Shown here: one piece after another, positions 55,008 through 64,000 of the stretch
Numbering within the stretch: the first letter of the stretch is position 1
Layout of the letters: every line of letters begins with the position of its first letter
DNA from: Bradyrhizobium sp. YR681
GTDB lineage: Bacteria; Pseudomonadota; Alphaproteobacteria; Rhizobiales; Xanthobacteraceae
Direction of reading: 5' to 3'
Assembly: GCF_000282615.1 (NCBI RefSeq)
Contig: NZ_AKIY01000205.1
Span: 1-64,000 of the forward strand
Length of the DNA: 64,000 nucleotides
Notes under the pieces: model-generated
The model's input: the letters and a program-made list of their open reading frames with translations, nothing else
The model's database searches: none
Told to the model about the DNA's origin: nothing
Translations under genes and position numbers: made by a program

Positions 55008-55202
55008 GATTTTGCCTCGCAATACGATTGCCGCCCGCCGGAAGCACGCGGCCAGGAAGGGGTGAGCGCCGGATGTAGCGGCTCCGCGCTGCACAAACCA
55101 GTCCCGGAGTTCCCCGCGAAACCCCTTTCCCGATGCGACGAAACACGCCTGAAACAGATGGCCGCTTAAGTCTTTGTCAAAATAAATACAGGGACGGCCA
55201 CC

Positions 55203-55286
55203 ATGCAATTCCTCCTGGAACTGATCTACGAGTACTCCCGCTGCCAGCATCTCGTCGCCCAGCCGCTGCGGGAGCCTGAGCTATGA
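55203..55286 (+). CDS. Micro-ORF 1 (27 aa), coupled
   Basis: 27 codons from ATG at 55203: MQFLLELIYEYSRCQHLVAQ followed by seven residues. AGGG lies about eleven bases before the start. Its stop overlaps the start of the next micro-ORF as ATGA, a sign of translational coupling. No family. Bacterial genes this small are easily missed, and I cannot exclude chance. Confidence 0.4.
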   Translation: MQFLLELIYEYSRCQHLVAQPLREPEL

Positions 55287-55375
55287 TCGAGCTGATCTCG
55301 GCCCTGCTCGCCCTGTGCAGCATCGGCGTCTTCGCAGTACATGCGCTCGATGCCTACCGAACCACTCATACCTGA
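55283..55375 (+). CDS. Micro-ORF 2 (30 aa), single membrane helix
   Basis: 30 codons from the ATG at 55283: MIELISALLALCSIGVFAVH, then a ten-residue polar tail. A single hydrophobic helix spans residues ~3-19. It overlaps the preceding micro-ORF by four bases. Together they look like a small operon of unannotated peptides. Confidence 0.42.
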   Translation: MIELISALLALCSIGVFAVHALDAYRTTHT

Positions 55376-55393
55376 GCGCCCCGTCCTGATTGG

Positions 55394-55816
55394 CTAGAAT
55401 GGCCGCCGGTAGAAATGCTCCGAATGCGTTGCCGGCGGAAACCTGTTGGCGAGCGAGAGCGCGGCCTTTTCGTCCGTCTCGAGCGCAATCTTCTGCGCGA
55501 GCATCACGTCGCCGGGCACCAGGAAGCCTGACGGGACGAAGCACCACCCCATCGTCGCAAGACCGGCATCGTCGATTTCGTGGACATTGGCCGCCGTGCC
55601 GTAATGGATGCGATACCTTTTGCCGGTATCGCAGCCGATCACATCGAAATACCGGTGCTGCTCGAACTGGGCGCGTTGCGCAGGCGACAGCCACTCGGCC
55701 AGAAGACGGCGGCCGCGCGCATCCGGCGTATTCTCGCCGAAGAAGCGACGGTAGAGTTCGCGCAACGCATGCAGACGCGCACGCGCCGGCGCGCGGAACC
55801 GAAGTGCCGCGAACAT
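55394..55816 (-). CDS. Conserved small protein paired with the Gly-Gly protein
   Basis: 140 residues. N-terminal Arg-rich helix, then LSPAQRAQFEQHRYFDVIGCDTGKRYRIHYGTAANVHEIDD, followed by WCFVPSGFLVPGDVMLAQKIALETDEKAALSLANRF. The pattern of a compact beta domain followed by mLAQKiaLEtDE...AN is one I associate with a widespread family of unknown function, but I cannot name it. It starts 12 bases after the 73-residue gene and is almost certainly cotranscribed with it. Confidence 0.78.
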   Translation of the reverse strand: MFAALRFRAPARARLHALRELYRRFFGENTPDARGRRLLAEWLSPAQRAQFEQHRYFDVIGCDTGKRYRIHYGTAANVHEIDDAGLATMGWCFVPSGFLVPGDVMLAQKIALETDEKAALSLANRFPPATHSEHFYRRPF

Positions 55817-55828
55817 GAGCAGCCCAGG

Positions 55829-56050
55829 TCAGCCGCCGACCAGGCGGGGATAGAAAAGCGTTTCCTGCGCGGTCGGGTCGAACGATTTAATACGGGTGAC
55901 CTCACCGGGCCCGGTACGGAAGGCGGCAGTGAAGCCGGCTCCGGTCAGCTCCCGAAAACGCTGTTCGGCCCGCGCCAGCGCCTCGGCATTGCCAGGATCA
56001 AACTCGTGGCGGGTATCGCCGGTCTGGTCCATCACGATCTGGGTTGCCAT
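55829..56050 (-). CDS. Small protein ending in Gly-Gly (73 aa)
   Basis: 73 residues. A predicted beta strand (ATQIVMDQTG), short strand (TRHEFDP), a helix (NAEALARAEQRFRELTG) and two more strands, ending YPRLVGG. The size, order of elements and C-terminal diglycine recall ubiquitin-like beta-grasp proteins; there is no E1-like partner in the window. The family is otherwise unknown to me. It is first in a two-gene unit with 55394-55816. Confidence 0.75.
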   Translation of the reverse strand: MATQIVMDQTGDTRHEFDPGNAEALARAEQRFRELTGAGFTAAFRTGPGEVTRIKSFDPTAQETLFYPRLVGG

Positions 56051-56159
56051 AGTTGAGTCTCCTCATGCCCAGCCCTGAATCGATCAAAGCAAACCTCATG
56101 CCGTCGGTTCCTGATGGCAACAACTTTCTCGCAGCCGCGCATCACGCCTTGCTGAACTC

Positions 56160-56975
56160 CTAGCGCGACGCCGCCGCCCCTCCCTCGTCGATCTGCCGCC
56201 CCATCAGCGCAATCGCCTTCTGATAGACACCCGCCGCGTTCCAGGCCTCGATGGCGACGAAGTTCGGCTCGCCCGGCTGGTAACCGGCTCCCGCCTTCCA
56301 GCCATGGGCTTTGAGGAAATTGGCGGTCGAGTTCAGCGCGTTGGCCGCGACCTCGAGATTGCCGGTGCCGTAGGCCAGAATGTTCTTGGGCATGAACTGG
56401 GTCTGGCCGACCTCGCCATGCATGGAGCCACGGGTTGATCCCGACAGCGTGCCGCGGTCGATCAGCTTCAGCGCGGCATAGAGCTGGTCGGTGAAGAACT
56501 CCGGACGGCGGCAGTCATAAGCGAGCGTCGCGATCGACGAGAGCATGTTCTGGTTGCCGCGCTGGCTGCCGAAGCCGGTCTCCATGCCCCAGATCGCAAT
56601 CAGCGGCCCGGGCGGCACGCCATAGCGCTGCTGGATCGAGGCGAACAAGGCTCCTTGCGAATTCTTGAGCTGCCGGCCCTTGGCGACGATGGTGGTGGCG
56701 CCGCGCTTGGCGAGGAACTGGTCGAGCGTCAGCGAGAAGCTGCGCTGGCCGCGATCGGCCGCGATGGTGGCGCTGGCGTAGTTCGTCTGCATCAAGGCCG
56801 AGAGCGCGGTCTGGCCGATGCCCTTGCCTTGCGCCTCCGCGCTGAACTCGCGCTTCCAGGCCTCGAAGCCGGCCGGCGAGCTGCCGCATGTGGCGGCGTG
56901 GGCGGCGGGCGCAAGCGAAAGAAGCAGCGCAGCAGCGCCAATCATGGCCGTCGCAACGGTCCTGCCCTTGGTCAT
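56160..56975 (-). CDS. Lytic murein transglycosylase (MltB family)
   Basis: 271 residues. Signal peptide ~1-27 (ending AHAA), then a transglycosylase domain with the catalytic Glu132 in LIAIWGMETGFGSQRGNQNMLSSIATLAYDCRR and GEVGQTQFMPKNILAYGTGNL. The MltB/Slt-like family cleaves glycan strands to 1,6-anhydro-muropeptides. It is smaller than E. coli MltB and lacks a lipobox, so it is probably a soluble periplasmic enzyme. A single gene with no operon partner. Confidence 0.88.
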   Translation of the reverse strand: MTKGRTVATAMIGAAALLLSLAPAAHAATCGSSPAGFEAWKREFSAEAQGKGIGQTALSALMQTNYASATIAADRGQRSFSLTLDQFLAKRGATTIVAKGRQLKNSQGALFASIQQRYGVPPGPLIAIWGMETGFGSQRGNQNMLSSIATLAYDCRRPEFFTDQLYAALKLIDRGTLSGSTRGSMHGEVGQTQFMPKNILAYGTGNLEVAANALNSTANFLKAHGWKAGAGYQPGEPNFVAIEAWNAAGVYQKAIALMGRQIDEGGAAASR

Positions 56976-57093
56976 TCCTCGTTCCTCTCACTTGACGTGC
57001 GCGACCGGCTCGCGCGGGCGCATGATCCTACGTCGGCCCTGATGGCTCAAGCCCTACCAGCCGCTTTGGATGGCTTGACACCGGGAAGGTCGC

Positions 57094-57900
57094 CTACCCT
57101 TCGCGGTCCGTTCCGAGCAGGAAATCCACCATGATGCTCTGGTGCTGCTGGTACATGTCCGTGCCGGTCCCGGTGGCGCAGCCGATCTTGCGGGCGGCGG
57201 CGATCAAGGGCGAGACTTCGGGCTTGGTGATGACGCAGCCGCAATAGGCCGCTGGGGCGAGCCGCGCGACATCGACCGGCAGCGGATCGCCGTCCTTCAT
57301 CCCGGCAGGTGTGGCATTGGCGACGAAATCGAAGCCGGCCGGGTCCACGGAGCCGCCCCGCACCGGTGCTTTGCCGAGCCCGTTGAGCCGGCCGACCAGC
57401 GCATCGCGGCGCTCAGTCGCGACGTCATGAATCGCGAGCTCGCTGACGCCAGCCTCGACCAAGGCGAGTGCGATTGCCGATCCCGCGCCGCCGGCGCCGA
57501 CCAGGAGCGCTCGCATGCCGCCCGGATCGATCCCCTTCGCCCGCGCCGCACCCACAAAGCCGAGTCCATCCACCATGTCGCCATGCCACAAGCCGTCGAC
57601 ACGGCGACGCATCAAATTGACCGTGCGCAGGAAATGGGCGCGCTCCGTCGTACTCGTGCAGGCCTCGTAGCAGGCAAATTTGTGCGGGATAGTCACGACG
57701 ATGCCGTCGAGGTTCTTCAGCCGCGTTGCCACCGAGAGGAAGTCGGGCAAATCCGCCGGTGCCACCTGAACGGGCACGAGAATGCCGTCATGCCCCCGCG
57801 CCGCAAAGGCGGCCGACACGCCCGCGGGCGAGCGGACCTGTGCGATGGGATCACCGACGATGACGTAGAGCCGCGTCGCGCCTGAAGGAGCCGGGATCAT
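57094..57900 (-). CDS. Shikimate-dehydrogenase-like NAD(P) oxidoreductase
   Basis: 268 residues from the ATG at 57900, five bases after the stop of the monooxygenase gene. Shikimate DH fold: catalytic Lys in VVTIPHKF, Rossmann GAGGAGSAIALAL (~126-138), C-terminal DMYQQHQSIMVDFLLG. The N-terminal substrate motif is diverged: instead of SxSPxxHN it has RSPAGVSAAF, so the Ser and His/Asn that hold shikimate are not all present. It is better called SDH-like (quinate or a related hydroxy acid) than AroE. Its coupling to the monooxygenase gene suggests a joint catabolic role. Confidence 0.8.
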   Translation of the reverse strand: MIPAPSGATRLYVIVGDPIAQVRSPAGVSAAFAARGHDGILVPVQVAPADLPDFLSVATRLKNLDGIVVTIPHKFACYEACTSTTERAHFLRTVNLMRRRVDGLWHGDMVDGLGFVGAARAKGIDPGGMRALLVGAGGAGSAIALALVEAGVSELAIHDVATERRDALVGRLNGLGKAPVRGGSVDPAGFDFVANATPAGMKDGDPLPVDVARLAPAAYCGCVITKPEVSPLIAAARKIGCATGTGTDMYQQHQSIMVDFLLGTDREG

Positions 57901-57905
57901 GCCGC

Positions 57906-59747
<1,842 letters not shown>

Positions 59748-59925
59748 CGATTTCCTCCACGGCGGACGCTGCTTCGCCGGCCGCTCACCATACGTTAGCC
59801 CCGAAAAAGTGACGCACGCAATCACACCGCGCGCTTTTTGCGTGAACGCCGCGTGACGTTCCGCTAACCTCGCGCGCAAATCACAAGCATACGCGACGCA
59901 ACGACGTGGCGATCCGGAGGAAACG

Positions 59926-61551
59926 ATGCAGGGATTGATGATGGACATGCCGCTCCTGATCAGCGGCCTGATCCAGTATGCCGCCGATTATCACGGCGAA
60001 GCCGAGATCGTCGCGCGCGAGATCGAGGGCGACATCCATCGCTATACCTATGCGGACGCGCATCCGCGCATCAAGCGCATGGCGCTGGCGCTGAAACGGC
60101 TCGGCATGAAGCAGGGCGACCGCGTCGGCACGCTGGCCTGGAATACGCACCGGCATTTCGAAATGTTCTATGCGGCGCCGGGCATGGGCTATGTGCTGCA
60201 CACCGTCAATCCCAGGCTGTTTCCCGAGCAGCTCGTCTACATCATCAACCATGCCGAAGACCGCCTGCTGTTCATCGACCGCGCCACGCTGCCGATCGTC
60301 GAGGCAATCGCGCCGCAACTGAAGACCGTCGAGGCTTACGTCGTGATGTCCTCGCGCGAGCGGATGCCGGAGACCAGGCTCGCCAATGTGCATTGCTACG
60401 AGGAGCTTCTCGACAAGGAGAGCGACGCCGGCTTCGCCTGGCCGGAGTTCGACGAAAAGTCCGCCTCCACCATCTGCTACACTTCGGGCACGACGGGCAA
60501 CCCGAAGGGCGTGATCTACTCGCACCGCGCCGCGATCCTGCAGACCATGACCTGCTGCAATTTCGACTTCCTGCCGGGCCATGTCGAAGGCGTGCGCGAG
60601 GTGATGATGCCGATGGCGCCGCTGTTCCACGGCAACGGCTGGAACATGCCGTTCACCGCGCCCTACACCGGTTCGAAGCTGGTGCTGCCCGGCCGCAATT
60701 ACGAGCCCGACAAGCTCTACGAGCTGCTCGAAGGCGAGAAGGTGACGCTGTCGGCGGGCGTGCCGAGCTTCTGGCTGATCCTGCTCGACTGGCTCGGACG
60801 CACCGGCAACAAGTTCACGACGCTGCGCGCGACATTGTCGTCGGGTTCGGCGCCGCCGCGCGCGATGGTCGAGAAGCTCAAGCGCGAATACGACATCGAC
60901 TACATCCAGGCCTGGGGCATGACGGAGGCGTTGGGCTGCTCGATGCCGGGACTGCGGCCGGGCTCGGAGCACCTTGGCGACAAGGAGAAGTTCGACCGGC
61001 GCCAGGTGTCGGGGCGCGCCTGTTTCGGCACCGCCTTGCGCATCGTCGACGACACCGGCGTCGAGCTCCCCCGCGACGGCAAGACCGTCGGCCATCTGCG
61101 CGCGCGTGGTCCCTGGGTCGCCTCCGGCTACATGAAGCTGGAGGAAGGCCTCGACCGCGACGGCTGGCTGATCACCGGCGACATGGCCGTGATCGACAGC
61201 CAGGGCCACGTCACGCTGACCGACCGTTCCAAGGACGTGATCAAGTCCGGCGGCGAATGGATATCATCGATCCAGCTCGAGGACGTCGCCTTGTCGCATC
61301 CGGATGTGCTTCAAGCCGCGGTGGTCGCGATCAACCACGAGAAATGGCAGGAGCGTCCCCTGCTCCTCGTCGTCCGCAAGAAGGGCGCGACCGTCGACGG
61401 CAAGACGCTGCTGGACCACATGCGCCCGAAGATCGCCAACTGGTGGATGCCGGACGCCGTCGAATTCCTGGACGAGTTTCCGATGACCGGTACAGGCAAG
61501 GTGCTCAAATCGGCATTGCGCGAGAAGTTCAGGGACTATCGCGTCGCATAA
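59926..61551 (+). CDS. Long/medium-chain acyl-CoA synthetase
   Basis: 541 residues, GGAGG before the ATG. AMP-binding family: the P-loop-like [12 protein letters not shown] (~185-196), [11 protein letters not shown], then [35 protein letters not shown], and the Lys of the C-terminal motif [13 protein letters not shown]. It activates a fatty or similar carboxylic acid as the CoA ester. With the acyl-CoA dehydrogenase next to it and the monooxygenase opposite, the group looks like breakdown of an alkyl or cyclic ketone-derived acid. Confidence 0.92.
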   Translation: MQGLMMDMPLLISGLIQYAADYHGEAEIVAREIEGDIHRYTYADAHPRIKRMALALKRLGMKQGDRVGTLAWNTHRHFEMFYAAPGMGYVLHTVNPRLFPEQLVYIINHAEDRLLFIDRATLPIVEAIAPQLKTVEAYVVMSSRERMPETRLANVHCYEELLDKESDAGFAWPEFDEKSASTICYTSGTTGNPKGVIYSHRAAILQTMTCCNFDFLPGHVEGVREVMMPMAPLFHGNGWNMPFTAPYTGSKLVLPGRNYEPDKLYELLEGEKVTLSAGVPSFWLILLDWLGRTGNKFTTLRATLSSGSAPPRAMVEKLKREYDIDYIQAWGMTEALGCSMPGLRPGSEHLGDKEKFDRRQVSGRACFGTALRIVDDTGVELPRDGKTVGHLRARGPWVASGYMKLEEGLDRDGWLITGDMAVIDSQGHVTLTDRSKDVIKSGGEWISSIQLEDVALSHPDVLQAAVVAINHEKWQERPLLLVVRKKGATVDGKTLLDHMRPKIANWWMPDAVEFLDEFPMTGTGKVLKSALREKFRDYRVA

Positions 61552-61591
61552 GTCACGGCACGATCGCGCGCCGCGCTCAAGGAGACGAAAG

Positions 61592-62803
<1,212 letters not shown>

Positions 62804-62830
62804 AAGAGATGCTCGCCGATAGGCAAGGTG

Positions 62831-62990
62831 CCGTCTTCCTTCTCCCCTTGCGGGAGAAGGTGGCGCGAAGCGCCGGATGAGGGGTATCTATCCGCACTGC
62901 AAGCGCGGAGAGATACCCCTCACCCAAGTGAGCCTGTGTCAACCAGCGGAGCTGCCCTCTCCCGCAAGGGGCGAGGGCGCAATCATGCGC
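62831..62990. repeat. Compound palindromic intergenic element
   Basis: Contains CCTTCTCCC-N5-GGGAGAAGG (62838-62860), a 9-base-pair hairpin, and GAGGGGTATCT (62879-62889) with its exact inverse AGATACCCCTC (62911-62921). A further imperfect copy of the first stem lies near 62957-62976 (CTCTCCCGCAAGGGGCGAGGG). It resembles multi-stem repeats common in Bradyrhizobium intergenic DNA. It lies between the acyl-CoA dehydrogenase and HlyD-type genes, so a terminator role for both is plausible. Confidence 0.65.
62838..62860. terminator. Hairpin downstream of the acyl-CoA dehydrogenase gene
   Basis: Nine-base perfect stem CCTTCTCCC/GGGAGAAGG with loop CTTGC, 34 bases after the acyl-CoA dehydrogenase stop. 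No T tract. It is part of a repeat element, so termination is inferred from position. Confidence 0.4.
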
Positions 62991-63004
62991 GGCATCGTCT
63001 CAGC

Positions 63005-63871
63005 CTAGTTCAAGACCTCGACCGTCGCCGAACGTCCCGCAACCAGCGCCGTGCCGCCGGGCACCGGATCCAGCGCGATCCGCACCGGAACGCGCTGGGC
63101 GAGGCGCACCCAGCTGAAGGTCGGGTTGACGTTGGCGAGCATGCTGGCGCCTTCAGCACGGTCGCGGTCCTCGATGCCGGCGGCGATGCTCTCGACGCGG
63201 CCTGACAGGGTGACCTTCTCGCCCATCAGGCGGACCTGCACCTTGTCGCCGATGCGGATGCGCGCGAGCTTGGTCTCCTCGAAATATCCTTCGACATGCA
63301 GCGTGTCGGTGTCGACCAGGGCCATCACGCCCTTCCCCGCCGTGACATAGGCGCCGGGGCGCAAATCCATGTTGGTGATCACGCCGTTCACGGAGGCGTG
63401 GACCTCGCTGCGGTCGAGGTTGAGCTGCGCGACGGCGCGGTCGGCGACGGCCGCATCGAACGACGCCTTGGCCTGGAGCTGGGTCGCCAGCACCTGTTCC
63501 TGCTTCTGCTGCGACACCGCATCGGTCGTCAGCGCGCTGTAGCGCTTCAGATCGGCATTGGCCTGGTCGAGGGTGGCCTGATGACCGGCCACCGACGCAT
63601 CAGCCTGCCGCAGCGCCAGCGCGAAGCGCTCGCGGTCGATCCGGAACAGCACGTCGCCGCGGCGGACCTTCTGGTTGTCCTTGACCAGCACCTGGGTGAC
63701 GAAGCCGGAGACATCAGGCGCGACCTGCACCACATCGGCGCGGACGCGGCCGTCGCGGGTCCAGGGCGACTCCATGTAATAAACCCAGAGCTCGCGGCCG
63801 ACGCCGAGCGCGGCGACGACGGCAAGGACGGTCAGCGCGAGGCGGGCGAACCAGGCGAAATTGCCCTTCAT
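63005..63871 (-). CDS. HlyD/AaeA-type efflux adaptor
   Basis: 288 residues. One N-terminal membrane helix (~8-26), then the biotin-lipoyl-like halves (VRADVVQVAPDVSGFVTQVLVKDNQKVRRGDVLFRIDRERFALAL), a short helical part and a barrel (SEVHASVNGVITNMDLRPGAYVTAGKGVMALVDTDTLHVEGYFEETKLA). The pairing with a DUF1656 (AaeX-like) gene matches the AaeXAB aromatic-acid efflux set, in which an AaeB-type inner-membrane protein should follow upstream. Start overlaps the DUF1656 stop (ATGA). Confidence 0.9.
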   Translation of the reverse strand: MKGNFAWFARLALTVLAVVAALGVGRELWVYYMESPWTRDGRVRADVVQVAPDVSGFVTQVLVKDNQKVRRGDVLFRIDRERFALALRQADASVAGHQATLDQANADLKRYSALTTDAVSQQKQEQVLATQLQAKASFDAAVADRAVAQLNLDRSEVHASVNGVITNMDLRPGAYVTAGKGVMALVDTDTLHVEGYFEETKLARIRIGDKVQVRLMGEKVTLSGRVESIAAGIEDRDRAEGASMLANVNPTFSWVRLAQRVPVRIALDPVPGGTALVAGRSATVEVLN

Positions 63872-64000
63872 GAGAGAACCTCCGAGAGATAGACGACGCC
63901 GCCGAGCAGGCAGACAAAAATCGCGAAATCGAACAGCGCGCGGTGCCAGACCAGCCGGTAGAAGTCGAAGCGCTGCATCAGCCGGCGCAACAGCGCGCTG
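63868..64000 (-). CDS. DUF1656/AaeX-like small membrane protein, C-terminal part
   Basis: Only the last 43 or so residues are visible; the gene continues beyond base 64000. RRLMQRFDFYRLVWHRALFD then FAIFVCLLGGVVYLSEVLS, the typical YRLVWHxALFD sequence and final helix of the DUF1656 family. AaeX is a small inner-membrane protein of unknown role encoded with AaeA and AaeB. The stop overlaps the adaptor start by four bases. Confidence 0.85.
   Translation of the reverse strand, partial: SALLRRLMQRFDFYRLVWHRALFDFAIFVCLLGGVVYLSEVLS

Noticed and set aside
62831-62990. CRISPR array
   Set aside because: The repeats here are inverted stems, not regularly spaced direct repeats, and no cas genes are present.

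Overview
The window is high-GC chromosomal DNA with the gene content of a Bradyrhizobium-like alphaproteobacterium (Hyphomicrobiales). This rests on the Irr-type iron boxes, an IalB protein, the many small conserved hypotheticals, the intergenic palindromic repeats and codon use strongly biased to G/C in third positions. Genus is an inference. One tRNA gene is present (tRNA-Gln, CUG). I found no rRNA gene, CRISPR array, insertion sequence or phage.

Layout. 1-6.5 kb: end of a site-2 protease, a tail-anchored small protein, then an iron-uptake operon on the minus strand (siderophore receptor, PiuC dioxygenase, ExbB, ExbD, TonB) preceded by three TTCTAAA half-sites exactly 23 bp apart. 6.8-15.1 kb: an MdtA/MdtBC-type RND pump, an IalB protein, a large sulfatase divergent from a TetR regulator with a 20-bp palindrome between them, and tRNA-Gln. 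15.3-22.3 kb: an unusual locus with an animal-type haem peroxidase, a 130-residue protein whose first half resembles nitrile-hydratase-type leader peptides (NHLP), a SARP/BTAD-TPR regulator and a stand-alone YcaO cyclodehydratase. This is the best candidate for an undescribed (RiPP-like) system. 22.3-30.0 kb: a six-gene catabolic operon (DHDPS-like lyase, FAD-linked dehydrogenase, DUF1537 kinase, PdxA2, Fe-ADH, TctC binding protein) divergent from an IclR regulator, probably for four-carbon hydroxy acids.

30.0-41 kb: DUF3750 protein, RNase Z, an alcohol dehydrogenase driven by a MerR-type promoter, a guanine deaminase/MFS/monooxygenase-domain operon, an amidase, and a patch of lower GC with a P-loop kinase and a lipoprotein. 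41-47.6 kb: a TetR-controlled AcrA/AcrB-type pump, a TauE/SafE permease and two overlapping small genes. 47.8-54.5 kb: three paralogous LuxR-type regulators interspersed with DUF6894, DUF3455 and AraC genes. 54.5-57 kb: MaoC dehydratase, two coupled micro-ORFs, a pair of small conserved genes (one ending in Gly-Gly) and an MltB-type transglycosylase. 57-62.8 kb: a Baeyer-Villiger monooxygenase and shikimate-dehydrogenase-like gene divergent from an acyl-CoA synthetase and acyl-CoA dehydrogenase. 62.8-64 kb: a repeat, then an AaeA-like adaptor and the end of an AaeX-like DUF1656 gene.

Most genes form short divergent units of a regulator plus its target, and several have a visible operator between them. 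Assignments rest on motifs read by eye; no similarity search was run.
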